From Arthrobacter bambusae (lineage in GTDB: Bacteria > Actinomycetota > Actinomycetes > Actinomycetales > Micrococcaceae): a stretch of 64,000 nucleotides of DNA. The position numbers and the translations under genes are program-made. The notes beneath the pieces are model-generated. The model had not been told where the DNA came from. It made no database searches and saw only the letters and a list, made by a program, of their open reading frames with translations. This document shows, piece by piece, positions 1 through 9,009 of this stretch (position 1 is the stretch's first letter; the number at the start of each line of letters is the position of its first letter). The DNA lies in assembly GCF_030812595.1 (NCBI RefSeq), contig NZ_JAUSSZ010000001.1:62001-126000 (forward strand), given 5' to 3'.

Positions 1-1
1 A

Positions 2-946
2 TTAACCGTCTCAGTAGTCGGTTTGGGATGCAACAATCTCGGCCGGGCCAATACAGCCACGGAATCGCAGGAGGGCACCAACGCGGTGGTGCATGCCGCT
101 TTGGAGGCCGGTGTGACCCTTTTCGACGTCGCGGACGTCTATGGCCGCGAGCCCGGCCTCAGTGAGACCATGCTGGGCGTCGCGCTGAAGGGCCGCAGGG
201 ACGATGCCATCGTGGCCACCAAATTCGGCATGGACATGCACGGCGCCAACGGCAACGATTTTGGTGCCCGGGGATCGCGCCGCTACATCGTCCAGGCCGT
301 CGAGGCATCGTTGCGCCGTCTCGGCACAGACTGGATTGACCTGTATCAGTACCACACCCCGGATCCTCTCACGCCTGTTGACGAGACCCTCGCCGCCCTC
401 GATGAGCTTGTGACCAGCGGCAAGGTCCGGTACCTCGGCCATTCCAACCGTGCAGGCTGGCAGATCGCCGAAGCGGAATACGTCGCACGGACGCAAGGTG
501 GTGCGCGGTTCATTTCGACGCAGAACCACTACAACCTGCTGGACCGTCGGGCGGAACTCGAAGTGCTGCCGGCTGCCCAGGCCTTCGGGCTCGGTGTCCT
601 GCCGTATTTCCCCTTGGCAAACGGCCTCCTGACGGGCAAATACGCTCCGGGCAGCGCACCGGAAGGATCGCGCCTCAGCCACACGCGGACCAACATGGTC
701 GACGACGCCGATTGGGCCCAGTTGGGCCGGTTCAGCCAGTTCGCCAAAGAGCGGGACCTGAACGAACTGCAGCTCGCCTTCTCCTGGCTGGCCGCACAGC
801 CCGCGGTCAGCAGCGTTATTGCGGGAGCCACCCGCCCCGGGCAGATCATCGAAAACGCGCAAGCGGTGCGGTGGGTGCCGACGGCAGAAGAACGCGCAGA
901 ATTGGATGACATCTTCCCGCGCACGCCCAAGGTCGCCCTTTTCTAA
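2..946 (+). CDS. aldo/keto reductase, 5' end cut by window
   Basis: NAD(P)H-dependent oxidoreductase of the aldo/keto reductase superfamily; the substrate cannot be told. The frame is open from base 2, and the residues before the first possible start (TTG at 23) read LTVSVVGLG, the usual AKR first strand, so the true start lies just outside the window and only about 10-15 residues are missing. Visible catalytic elements are Asp/Tyr in FDVADVYG, Lys in VATKFGMD and His in YQYHTPDP, followed by the C-terminal cofactor region (VIAGATRPGQIIENA). The stop is 10 bases before the nucleoside hydrolase start, so the two are probably co-transcribed. Confidence 0.9.
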   Translation, partial: LTVSVVGLGCNNLGRANTATESQEGTNAVVHAALEAGVTLFDVADVYGREPGLSETMLGVALKGRRDDAIVATKFGMDMHGANGNDFGARGSRRYIVQAVEASLRRLGTDWIDLYQYHTPDPLTPVDETLAALDELVTSGKVRYLGHSNRAGWQIAEAEYVARTQGGARFISTQNHYNLLDRRAELEVLPAAQAFGLGVLPYFPLANGLLTGKYAPGSAPEGSRLSHTRTNMVDDADWAQLGRFSQFAKERDLNELQLAFSWLAAQPAVSSVIAGATRPGQIIENAQAVRWVPTAEERAELDDIFPRTPKVALF

Positions 947-956
947 GGAGCGTTCC

Positions 957-2033
957 ATGAGCGGGGAGCAGGCTACGGCTGCAGGCCAGCGCGGGTCCGT
1001 GAGCTTGCTGGTGGACTGCGACACAGGCATCGACGACGCCGTCGCCCTTGCCTATCTGTGCAGCCAACCGCATGTGGAGCTCGTGGCCGTGAGCAGTACC
1101 CCGGGCAACGTTGCCGCGGAGCAGGTGGCACGGAACAATCTTTCCCTGCTCGAGCTGTGCGGGCGCCCGGACGTGCCCGTTGCCATCGGCGCCCGGGCGC
1201 CGCTGCGGATCCCGCTGGCCACCACCCCGGAAACCCACGGGCCCCAGGGCGTCGGCTACGCCGAGCTGCCGGAACCGCGCGGAAAGGTGCACGACGTCGA
1301 CGCCGTCGAACTCTGGGTCGAAGCGGCCCGGTCTCGGCCGGGGGAGCTGACCGCACTGTTGACGGCGCCCCTCACCAACTTCGCCCTCGCCCTGCGGGCC
1401 GAGCCGCGGCTACCGGAGCTGCTGCGCGGCGTCGTGATCATGGGTGGCAGTTATTACTACCAGGGCAACACGACGCCCACGGCCGAGTGGAACACGCACG
1501 TTGATCCGGACGCTGCAGCGGAAGTCTTTGCTGCCTTCTCCGGCCTCCCGGAGGACCGGCTGCCGGTGGTGTGCGCTTTGGAGACCACGGAACGGATTGA
1601 GCTGAGGCCTGAGCATGTTGCCGCCTTCGCTGCGGAGGCAGGGTGCACCGAGCCTGAACTGGTCTTGCCGGACCAGCCGGAAGGGCGGCGCAGCACGGCA
1701 TCGAACGAACTCGTGCGGCACATCAGCGACATGCTGCGCTTCTACTTCGAGTTCCACCGTCGCTACGAGCAGGGGTACGTGGCCCATATCCACGATTACT
1801 TTGCTGCGTCCGTCGCCGCCGGGACGGCGCGCTACAGGGCCCGTACGGCAACAGTGCACGTGGAAACCGCGGCGCCCAGGCTGATCGGAACCACTGTGGC
1901 GGACTTCAGGGGACTGTGGGATGAGCCGCCCAACGCCCGCATTGTCTCTGAGAACCACCCACAGGAGGCTTTCGTTGAGTTGGTGCGCTCGTTGGGCGGC
2001 TTGGCCCGGAGGGTGCAGAAACCGGTGGCCTAG
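957..2033 (+). CDS. inosine-uridine preferring nucleoside hydrolase family protein
   Basis: Hydrolyses the N-glycosidic bond of ribonucleosides to give base plus ribose (family knowledge; the preferred nucleoside is not readable). The N-terminus carries the calcium-binding signature VDCDTGIDDA, and GVVIMGGSYY and the later WNTHVDPDAA are the conserved core and ribose-binding regions. Length, 358 aa, is slightly above the usual 310-350. I chose ATG 957 because AAGGAG stands 5-6 bases upstream; a longer open frame reaching into the preceding gene has no such site. The last bases CTAG are shared with the stop of the convergent fadB-like gene. Confidence 0.9.
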   Translation: MSGEQATAAGQRGSVSLLVDCDTGIDDAVALAYLCSQPHVELVAVSSTPGNVAAEQVARNNLSLLELCGRPDVPVAIGARAPLRIPLATTPETHGPQGVGYAELPEPRGKVHDVDAVELWVEAARSRPGELTALLTAPLTNFALALRAEPRLPELLRGVVIMGGSYYYQGNTTPTAEWNTHVDPDAAAEVFAAFSGLPEDRLPVVCALETTERIELRPEHVAAFAAEAGCTEPELVLPDQPEGRRSTASNELVRHISDMLRFYFEFHRRYEQGYVAHIHDYFAASVAAGTARYRARTATVHVETAAPRLIGTTVADFRGLWDEPPNARIVSENHPQEAFVELVRSLGGLARRVQKPVA

Positions 2034-4180
2034 GCAGCAACCGGCTTCGACGCGATCCCGGGTGCCAGGAAGCGCTTGCCATTGACACGCTCGGAGGCGC
2101 CCACCCGGTCCAAGTAGGGTGTGATCCCGCCCAGGAACATCGGCCAGCCTGCGCCGAGGATCATACAGAGGTCAATGTCTTCAGGCCCGGCCACCACGCC
2201 TTCAGAAAGCATGAGTCCGATTTCCTCGGCAAGGGCGTCCTGCGTGCGGCGCAAGACCTCCTCGGCCGTGGAGGGATCAGTTCCGAAGGACATGAGCGAG
2301 AGGGTCTCTGCGGGGATGGCGGGTGTTCCGTCCGGCCCGGGCACCCACAGCGACTTCACACCATTGTCAACCAACTTCTGCAGGTTCTGGGATACCGCGA
2401 AACGCTCGCCGAAAGCGGCATGCAGCGATTCCTGGACGTGCTGGGCGACCGGAAGGCCGACCATCGCGCTGAGGGTGAACGGACTCATGGGCAGGCCCAT
2501 GGCGCGCAACGCAGAATCGGCCACGTCCGCGGGGGTTCCTTCGTCGAATGCGGCGATGACTTCGCCCATGAGCCGCAGCAGGATCCGGTTGACGACGAAG
2601 GCGGCTGCGTCCTTGACCAGCACGGCCGTCTTCTTCAAGCCCTTGGCGAGCTCGAATGCGGTGGCCAGCACGGCGTCGTCGGTCTTCGGAGCACGCACGA
2701 TTTCCAGGAGCGGCATGACCGCAACCGGGTTGAAGAAGTGGAAACCGACCAGGCGCTCCGGGTGTTGCAGATCCTCAGCCATCGCGGTCACGGACAGCGA
2801 GGACGTGTTGGTGGCGAGGATGCATTCGGGGGAGACAATGGCCTCCACTTCGGCGAAGACCTGCTTCTTGACATTGAGTTCTTCGAAGACAGCTTCAATG
2901 ACGAAGTCGGCATCTGCGAACGCCTCTTTGGAAACGGAGCCGCTGACCAGCGCCCTGGTCCAGTTGGCGGCGTCGGAACTGATCCGCCCCTTGCCGAGCA
3001 GCTTGTCCACCTCGGCATGGACGTACGCAACCCCCTTGTCGACGCGCTCCTGGTCGATGTCCGTCAGGACGACCGGCACTTTGAGCTGGCGGGTGAACAA
3101 GAGGGCGAGCTGGCTCGCCATCAGGCCTGCACCGACGACGCCGATCTTCGTCACCGGGCGCGCCAGCTTCCGGTCGGGCGCACCGGCAGGCCTCTTGGAC
3201 CGCTTCTGTACGAGGTCCAGGAAGGCGTAGACGGTGGAACGGAACTCGTCCGTCTGCATCAACTCTGCGAGGGTTTCGCATTCCAGGGCAGCGGATTCCG
3301 TTTTGTCCATGGTCCGGTTGGCCTCGAGGATGTCCAGCACCTTGGCCGGAGCCGGTGATGCGTTCGACGTCTTGGCTTCCACGAACGCGCGGCCCGCGGC
3401 CACAGCGCCGGCCCAGCGTTCGGCAACCGCGGGATCCGCCGGATCCACGGAGTTGCTCCGTTCCGGGAGGGTTTCGCCCGCGATCACCTTCGCGGCCCAG
3501 GCAATGGACTGCTCCACGAAATCCGCGGGTTCGAACATGGCGTCGGCAATGCCGAGCTGGAAAGCCTGGGGGCCGGTGAGCGTGCGGTTGTTGCTCAGCG
3601 GATTCTCAATCATGACCTTGACCGCGTTTTCGGGGCCGATGAGCCGCGGCAGGATGTAGACACCGCCCCAGCCGGGGACAAGTCCGATGAAGGCTTCGGG
3701 CAAAGCGAGTGCGCCAGCACCCGTCGAGACCGTGCGGTAAGTGGACTGAAGGGCGATCTCGAGTCCACCACCGAGCGCGAGGCCATTGATGAAGGCGAAG
3801 CTCGGAACGCCCAGATCGGCGAGCGTCGCGTAGACATCGTGTCCCAGCTGCGCCATCCACAGGCCGTGTTCGCGGTCTTCAAGGCGCTTCACTGCTGAGA
3901 GGTCCGCTCCGGCCACCAGGAAGTACGGCTTACCCGTCACGCCGACGCCGGCGATCTCGCCGCGCGCAGCGCGGGCCTTGAGGCCTTCAAGTACCGTACC
4001 GAGCTCGACGAGGGTATTGGGTCCGAGGGTGGTGGGCTTGGTGTGGTCCAGTCCGTTATCGAGGGTGATCAGGGCGAATGTTCCGGCGTTGCCCGGTAGT
4101 TCGATGTCCTGGACATAGGAGTGGGTTACGGTCTCATCCGGGAACAGTTCGGCCAGTTTCTGGAATTCGGCGGCGCTCAT
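2030..4180 (-). CDS. fadB: fatty acid oxidation multifunctional protein (enoyl-CoA hydratase / 3-hydroxyacyl-CoA dehydrogenase)
   Basis: Carries out the second and third steps of beta-oxidation: hydration of enoyl-CoA and NAD-dependent oxidation of 3-hydroxyacyl-CoA. The N-terminal third is a crotonase domain (LVAGADLSAVK and GLALGGGLEIAL form the oxyanion-hole region). From about residue 345 a Rossmann fold begins (KIGVVGAGLMASQLA) with the dehydrogenase signature VGFHFFNPVAVMPLLEIV, then two C-terminal dehydrogenase domains. At 716 aa it has normal FadB/FadJ length. The start ATG overlaps the stop of the thiolase gene as ATGA (4177-4180), so the pair is translationally coupled. An upstream in-frame start inside the thiolase gene was rejected. 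Confidence 0.93.
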   Translation of the reverse strand: MSAAEFQKLAELFPDETVTHSYVQDIELPGNAGTFALITLDNGLDHTKPTTLGPNTLVELGTVLEGLKARAARGEIAGVGVTGKPYFLVAGADLSAVKRLEDREHGLWMAQLGHDVYATLADLGVPSFAFINGLALGGGLEIALQSTYRTVSTGAGALALPEAFIGLVPGWGGVYILPRLIGPENAVKVMIENPLSNNRTLTGPQAFQLGIADAMFEPADFVEQSIAWAAKVIAGETLPERSNSVDPADPAVAERWAGAVAAGRAFVEAKTSNASPAPAKVLDILEANRTMDKTESAALECETLAELMQTDEFRSTVYAFLDLVQKRSKRPAGAPDRKLARPVTKIGVVGAGLMASQLALLFTRQLKVPVVLTDIDQERVDKGVAYVHAEVDKLLGKGRISSDAANWTRALVSGSVSKEAFADADFVIEAVFEELNVKKQVFAEVEAIVSPECILATNTSSLSVTAMAEDLQHPERLVGFHFFNPVAVMPLLEIVRAPKTDDAVLATAFELAKGLKKTAVLVKDAAAFVVNRILLRLMGEVIAAFDEGTPADVADSALRAMGLPMSPFTLSAMVGLPVAQHVQESLHAAFGERFAVSQNLQKLVDNGVKSLWVPGPDGTPAIPAETLSLMSFGTDPSTAEEVLRRTQDALAEEIGLMLSEGVVAGPEDIDLCMILGAGWPMFLGGITPYLDRVGASERVNGKRFLAPGIASKPVAA

Positions 4181-5460
4181 GCTGCGGCTCCCTTGGTTTC
4201 GGTCTCGACGGAGGTTTCTGTCGTGCTGTTGTAGCCGTTGTAGCTCACGTGGTGCGGGTTTTCCCAGATCACTGTGGCGCCCATGCCCAGGCCAATGCAC
4301 ATGGTGGTGATGCCGTACCGGACTGACGGGTCTTCCTCGAACTGGCGGGCCAGCTGGTTCATGAGCCGCACGCCCGACGATGCGAGTGGATGTCCGACGG
4401 CGATCGCCCCGCCGTAGCGGTTGACGCGCGGATCGTCGTCGGCGATTCCGAAGTGGTCCAGGAAGCTCAGGACCTGAACCGCGAAGGCCTCGTTGATTTC
4501 AAAAAGGCCGATGTCTTCGATGCCGAGTCCTGCGTTCTTGAGGGCCTTCTCAGTGGCCGGGACCGGTCCGATGCCCATGACTTCAGGTTCGACGCCGGCG
4601 AAGGCATAGGAGACCAGGCGCATTTTCACGCTCAGGCCCAGCTCCTCGGCAGCTTCGGCGGAGGCCAGCACTGCCGCCGTCGCGCCGTCGTTCAAGCCGG
4701 CGGCGTTGCCCGCGGTGACGCGGCCGTGGGCCCTGAAGGGTGTGCGCAGCTCCGCGAGGTCATCCACCGTAGTCCCGGGGCGCGGCGGCTCGTCGCGCGT
4801 GTTTACTGTCCAGCCCTGTCCCGGCTTCATCGTGGCGACCGGGACCAAGTCGGGCTGGATCTGGCCCTTGCCGTAGGCCGCGGCGAGCTTTGCCTGGGAC
4901 GCGGCGGCGTAGGTGTCCGTCCGCTCTTTGGTGATCGACGGGAAACGATCGTGCAGGTTCTCGGCGGTGTTGCCCATGTTCAGTGCGGCGGGGTCCACGA
5001 GCCTCTCGGACATGAACCTGGGGTTGGGATCCGCGCCGGCGCCCATGGGGTGGTTGCCCATGTGCTCTACACCGCCGGCAATGACGACGTCGTACGCGCC
5101 GAAACCGATGCCGCTCGCCGTCGTCGTGACTGCGGTCATTGCTCCGGCACACATGCGGTCGATCGCAAAGCCGGGCACGCTGCGGGGGAGACCGGCAAGG
5201 AGGGCTGCGGTGCGGCCGATGGTCAAGCCCTGGTCGCCGGTCTGCGTCGTGGCGGCGATGGCGACTTCGTCAATGCGTTCCGCCGGCAGTCCCGGATTGC
5301 GGCGCATCAGTTCTCGGATGCACTTGACCACGAGGTCGTCGGCACGGGTGCCCGCATAGATTCCCTTGTCGCCTGCCTTGCCGAATGGCGTCCGGACACC
5401 ATCCACGAAGACGACGTCGCGGACTGTCCGCGGCTTGGCGCTGTTCCCGGTTTGGCTCAT
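4177..5460 (-). CDS. fadA: acetyl-CoA C-acyltransferase (thiolase)
   Basis: Thiolytic cleavage of 3-ketoacyl-CoA, the last step of beta-oxidation, partner of the downstream fadB product. The nucleophilic Cys lies in FAIDRMCAGAMTAV, the His in NEAFAVQ, and the second catalytic Cys in TTMCIGLGMGATVIWEN near the C-terminus. Length 427 aa fits type I degradative thiolases. The start at 5460 is supported by GAGGAG six bases upstream on the coding strand; an upstream in-frame ATG at 5520 adds 20 residues with no family likeness. First gene of the fadA-fadB operon; the spacer upstream carries a set of 32-bp repeats. Confidence 0.93.
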   Translation of the reverse strand: MSQTGNSAKPRTVRDVVFVDGVRTPFGKAGDKGIYAGTRADDLVVKCIRELMRRNPGLPAERIDEVAIAATTQTGDQGLTIGRTAALLAGLPRSVPGFAIDRMCAGAMTAVTTTASGIGFGAYDVVIAGGVEHMGNHPMGAGADPNPRFMSERLVDPAALNMGNTAENLHDRFPSITKERTDTYAAASQAKLAAAYGKGQIQPDLVPVATMKPGQGWTVNTRDEPPRPGTTVDDLAELRTPFRAHGRVTAGNAAGLNDGATAAVLASAEAAEELGLSVKMRLVSYAFAGVEPEVMGIGPVPATEKALKNAGLGIEDIGLFEINEAFAVQVLSFLDHFGIADDDPRVNRYGGAIAVGHPLASSGVRLMNQLARQFEEDPSVRYGITTMCIGLGMGATVIWENPHHVSYNGYNSTTETSVETETKGAAA

Positions 5461-5568
5461 GTGTGGCTCCTCGTTGAGACATGGATGCCGGACAGCCCGC
5501 ACAGGGGAAGCCGGTGTCATTTACGGCCATGTTACTCGCCGGTAACTTAGCGCGCAAGGAGACACTCC

Positions 5569-5717
5569 GTCACCTTTGGCGGCCTTTCGTGCGATCCCCG
5601 GTCACCTTTGGCGGCCTTTCCTGCGACCCCCGGTCACATCATCCAAGGAGCGCCGCAGGCAACAAGTGTTTGTGACCGGGGGTCGTGGTTTGGGGGTCTG
5701 TTTGTGACCGGGGGTCG
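5569..5717. repeat. 32-bp periodic direct and inverted repeats (REP-like)
   Basis: Two near-identical 32-base units start at 5569 and 5601 (both begin GTCACCTTTGGCGGCCTTTC; they differ at two bases within the unit). The end of the second reads CGACCCCCGGTCAC (5624-5637). Its reverse complement GTGACCGGGGGTCG occurs at 5672-5685 and again at 5704-5717, also 32 bases apart. The block can fold into alternative hairpins with a 34-base loop. It fills the spacer between the divergent end of the fad operon and the 3' end of the RNase D gene. Function unknown. Confidence 0.75.
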
Positions 5718-5741
5718 GTGAGGGCAGCCGGAAACCTCGGT

Positions 5742-7094
5742 TCAGGGGGCCGGGGTCCGTTCCTTGGCCGCCGGGATCCGTGGCTCTTTGGGTTCCTTGG
5801 GCGGCAACGGTTGCGGATTCAGTGACGCTTCGGTGAGGATCGGCGCCGTGATGGCGATTTGCCACTCGCGGGCGCCGAGGGCGCGCAGCTCTTCGGAGAC
5901 GGACTCCACAGTGATGTCCGACGGCGGCCGCCACAGCACGCGCCTCATGTAGTCCGGCGTGAGCAGGTTCTCCACGGGAAGCTTGAGCCCATCGGCCGCC
6001 TCCTGAAGCCGGGGCCGGGCGGTCCCCAAACGCGCCGCGGCTTCGGGATCGCGGTCTGTCCAGACGCGCGGTGGCGGGGGAGCGTTGGTAGGAAGATGCA
6101 GCGGTGGAAGGTCCTCGGTGCTCCTTGCTGCGGCAATGCAGCGCAGCCAGCGCGGTGCTTCGCGCTGTGCGGCGCGCCCGTGGAAGCCTTTCGTGGCCAG
6201 GAGCTGCGGAACGGTTGCGGGCATGGCCTTGGCCGCGGCGACCAGGGCGGAATCGGGAATGAGGCGGCTGGGAGCAACATCGCGTTTCCTCGCGAGCTGA
6301 TCCCGCTCGTACCAAAGCTCGCGCACGGCGGCCAGCTGGCGGCGGTCACGGATCTGGTGGAGTCCCGAGGTCTTCCGCCACGGGTCCACCCGCGGCGATG
6401 GAAGTCCTGCTCCGAGGATGCCGGCGAATTCCTGTTCGGCAAATTCGAGCTTGCCGTCCGCCTCCAGGAGTTCGATCAGTTCTTCCCGCAGTTCGGCGAG
6501 TACCTCGACGTCGAGGGCCGCGTATCGCAGCCAGGGTTCGGGGAGGGGGCGCGTGGACCAGTCGGCAGCCGAGTGTTCCTTGGCGAGGCCGAAGCCCAGG
6601 AGCTGCTCAATGACGGCTGCGAGGCCCACGCGAGGCAGCCCGGCAAGGCGTGCGGCGAGCTCCGTGTCGAAGAGTTTGTCCGGCCACATGCCAAGCTCGG
6701 CGAGGCACGGAAGGTCCTGAGTTGCGGCGTGCAGGATCCATTCGACGCCGCGCAGCGACTCGTTGATGATCTTGAGGTCATCGAAGGGTTCCGGGTCGAT
6801 CAACCAGGTGCCTGCGCCGTCGCGCCTGATCTGCACGAGGAAGGCACGCTGCCCGTATCGGAAACCGGAGGCGCGTTCGGCGTCGACGCCGGCGGGGCCG
6901 GATCCTGCGGCGATAGCCGCGGCGCATCGCTCCAGGCCGGAGAGGGTATCGATGACAAGGGGCACGCCCTCGCGCGGGGCATCCAGATCGATGATCTCGG
7001 GTATCCGGCCTTCGAAGCCGTCTACCGTGATGTGTGGTGTGGGATCAGCAGCCGGGGCGCCGGCTGTGGTGGGTTCCAGATTTTCAGGGGTCAT
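5742..7094 (-). CDS. rnd: ribonuclease D family 3'-5' exonuclease with HRDC domain
   Basis: DEDDy-type 3'-5' exoribonuclease implicated in tRNA 3' maturation. Exo I is GVDAERA (Asp and Glu) at about residue 70, Exo II holds ATQDLPCL, and Exo III is YAALDVEVLAEL, with the Tyr-x3-Asp that defines the DEDDy class. An HRDC-like helical region follows (RDQLARKRDVAPSRLIPDSAL). The 450 aa length is typical of actinobacterial forms, which are longer than the E. coli enzyme. It lies 70 bases downstream of the DUF3000 gene on the same strand, a pairing common in actinobacteria. GAAGG precedes the ATG. Confidence 0.9.
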   Translation of the reverse strand: MTPENLEPTTAGAPAADPTPHITVDGFEGRIPEIIDLDAPREGVPLVIDTLSGLERCAAAIAAGSGPAGVDAERASGFRYGQRAFLVQIRRDGAGTWLIDPEPFDDLKIINESLRGVEWILHAATQDLPCLAELGMWPDKLFDTELAARLAGLPRVGLAAVIEQLLGFGLAKEHSAADWSTRPLPEPWLRYAALDVEVLAELREELIELLEADGKLEFAEQEFAGILGAGLPSPRVDPWRKTSGLHQIRDRRQLAAVRELWYERDQLARKRDVAPSRLIPDSALVAAAKAMPATVPQLLATKGFHGRAAQREAPRWLRCIAAARSTEDLPPLHLPTNAPPPPRVWTDRDPEAAARLGTARPRLQEAADGLKLPVENLLTPDYMRRVLWRPPSDITVESVSEELRALGAREWQIAITAPILTEASLNPQPLPPKEPKEPRIPAAKERTPAP

Positions 7095-7163
7095 GGTGCC
7101 TTCAGTTTACCGGCTCTGCGCGGGGCGGGTCCGGCCAGGGATTCCAGCGGACTGCAACGGCTT

Positions 7164-7826
7164 TCAGGTGAGCCGCCGATTTGGCAGGGGCGTGACCCCG
7201 GGAGGCAGGGGAGGGAGCCCCGCGAACGTGCAGACCATGTCGCACCAGGCCTCCAGGTGGGCCTGCACGTCCGAAGAAGCCGGCGTCCAAGAGGCACGGA
7301 GTTCGATGTCGATGGTTTCCGGTCGTTCGGCCAAGGTGCCAAAACTCTCGGAGAGGATACGCGTAGCAGTGCCGCCCGCTGCGCGGTACGGCGCTGAATG
7401 GTTCTCCAAGGCGTCCACGAGCCAGGTCCACGCCACGGAACCGAGCATGGCATCGTTGCCCATGTCGGCTTCCAGTTGTGCCCGGATATAGGTGACGATC
7501 CGGAATTCCCCGTCCCATACAGCCGAGCCGTCGGGGTCATGGAGCAGGATGAACCGGCCCGTTGCGAGCTCATCGTCTTCATCGTCGCTCCCGGGCGAGG
7601 CCGGGGTGTTCTCGCCGGAAAATGCCATGGCAGCGGGGCCATGGACAGGGGTCCGGCCGGGCCGAGTCGGGTGGCTGAAGACTTCTGCTCCCAATGCCAC
7701 GGCGAAGGGGGCCAGCCGGGAGGGTGCCGGGATTTCCGCGAGCCGCAGCTCGCTCCGGCACTTTGCTTTTCGTATCGTTCCCAGCGCACGCAAGAAATCC
7801 GCGGGAACTTGTGCGAGTGCGTTCAC
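7164..7826 (-). CDS. DUF3000 domain protein
   Basis: Actinobacteria-specific protein of unknown function, 220 aa, matching the DUF3000 family by its beginning (DFLRALGTIRKAKCRSELRLAEIPAP) and by its usual place next to the RNase D/HRDC gene. No catalytic motif, signal peptide or membrane segment is visible; a Glu/Asp-rich stretch (SDDEDDELA) lies near the middle. The start is GTG 7826, preceded by TAATCT and a six-base spacer with no Shine-Dalgarno sequence, which suggests a leaderless message. The neighbour suggests a role in RNA metabolism, but that is inference only. Confidence 0.82.
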   Translation of the reverse strand: MNALAQVPADFLRALGTIRKAKCRSELRLAEIPAPSRLAPFAVALGAEVFSHPTRPGRTPVHGPAAMAFSGENTPASPGSDDEDDELATGRFILLHDPDGSAVWDGEFRIVTYIRAQLEADMGNDAMLGSVAWTWLVDALENHSAPYRAAGGTATRILSESFGTLAERPETIDIELRASWTPASSDVQAHLEAWCDMVCTFAGLPPLPPGVTPLPNRRLT

Positions 7827-7832
7827 CTTCGC

Positions 7833-7838
7833 AGATTA
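7833..7838 (-). promoter_or_regulatory. candidate leaderless -10 element before DUF3000 gene
   Basis: TAATCT on the minus strand, six bases before the GTG at 7826. It matches the TANNNT rule for actinobacterial leaderless promoters. No -35 is evident. Confidence 0.45.
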
Positions 7839-7887
7839 TGTGGCCGGGGCGGCGAAACCTTGAAGCCACGCCGCCCCGGCCATGGGC

Positions 7888-9000
7888 CTATGCGGAGGCC
7901 AGCTCGCGCTTGATCGCGGCAACGAAGGAATCGATGTCCTCTTCCGTGGTATCGAAGGAGCACATCCAGCGCACCTCGCGGTTCGCTTCGTTCCAGTCGT
8001 AGAACTTGAAGGAGGAGCGGAGCCGGTCCGCGACGCCGGCGGGAAGCACAGCGAAGACACCGTTGGATTCCGTGGCCTGCGTGGGCTCCACGCCCTCGAT
8101 GGAGTCGACGGCCGCGCGCAGCCGTGACGCCATGGCGTTTGCGTGTTCCGCCGAGCGAAGCCACAGCCCCGATTCCAGAAGCGCGATGAACTGGACCGAA
8201 ATGAAGCGCATTTTGGAGGCCAACTGCATGTTCATCTTGCGCAGGAACTTCAGTCCGTGGGCGGCCTCCGGATTCAGGGCGACAACCACCTCGCCGAACA
8301 GCAGCCCGTTCTTGGTGCCGCCGAAGGACAAAATGTCCACTCCGGCGTCGCGGGTGAATGTCCGCAACGGCACGCCAAGGTGGGCGGCGGCATTGGCGAG
8401 CCGGGCGCCGTCCATGTGCAGTTTCATGCCCTTGGCGTGGATGTGGTCGGCAATCGCCCGGATTTCCTCCGGCGTGTAGCATGTGCCGAGTTCCGTGGTC
8501 TGGGTGATGGAGACGGCGAGGGGCTGCGCACGGTGCTCATCGCCCCACCCCCAGGCCTCGCGGTCGATCAATTCCGGAGTCAGCTTGCCATCCGGCGTGG
8601 GGACCTGGAGGAGTTTGATGCCGCCGATCCGCTCCGGTGCGCCGTTCTCGTCCATGTTGATGTGCGCGGTCGAAGCGCAGATGACTGCACCCCAACGCGG
8701 CAGCAGCGATTGCAGGGACAACACATTCGCCCCGGTGCCGTTGAAGACGGGGAAGCACTCGATCCCTTGGCCGAACTGCTCTTCCATGACTTCCTGGAGC
8801 CGTTCGGTGTACTGGTCCTCCCCGTAGGAGACCTGGTGGCCGCCGTTGGCTGCGGCAAGTGCGGCCAGGATTTCAGGGTGGACGCCGGAATAGTTGTCCG
8901 AGGCGAACCCACGGATTGAGGGGTCGTGGAGGCGCCCGGTGGCTTCCATGTCGAGGGCAGCCGGGAATTCTTCTGTAGTGCTGGTCACTTGTTCATTCAC
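7888..9000 (-). CDS. ltaE: low-specificity L-threonine aldolase (PLP-dependent)
   Basis: Fold-type I PLP enzyme of the beta-eliminating lyase/threonine aldolase family, cleaving L-threonine or L-allo-threonine to glycine and acetaldehyde. PLP-binding features are SYGEDQYTERL near residue 60, FNGTGANVLSL (phosphate loop), HMDGARLANAA with the PLP-ring Asp, and the Schiff-base Lys in SFGGTKNGLLFG at residue 230. At 370 aa it is of normal length. It starts with GTG eight bases after the SDR stop, so it is the last gene of a three-gene operon with the SDR and the DUF6421 protein. Confidence 0.88.
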   Translation of the reverse strand: MNEQVTSTTEEFPAALDMEATGRLHDPSIRGFASDNYSGVHPEILAALAAANGGHQVSYGEDQYTERLQEVMEEQFGQGIECFPVFNGTGANVLSLQSLLPRWGAVICASTAHINMDENGAPERIGGIKLLQVPTPDGKLTPELIDREAWGWGDEHRAQPLAVSITQTTELGTCYTPEEIRAIADHIHAKGMKLHMDGARLANAAAHLGVPLRTFTRDAGVDILSFGGTKNGLLFGEVVVALNPEAAHGLKFLRKMNMQLASKMRFISVQFIALLESGLWLRSAEHANAMASRLRAAVDSIEGVEPTQATESNGVFAVLPAGVADRLRSSFKFYDWNEANREVRWMCSFDTTEEDIDSFVAAIKRELASA

Positions 9001-9009
9001 GCTTTCAGT

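Noticed and set aside
5569..5717. Reading the spaced repeats as a CRISPR array
   Set aside because: The units change orientation, adjoin without spacers in the first half and are too few; there are no cas genes.
5859..7397. Long plus-strand open frame across the RNase D gene
   Set aside because: Shadow of rnd; no start signal or family likeness.
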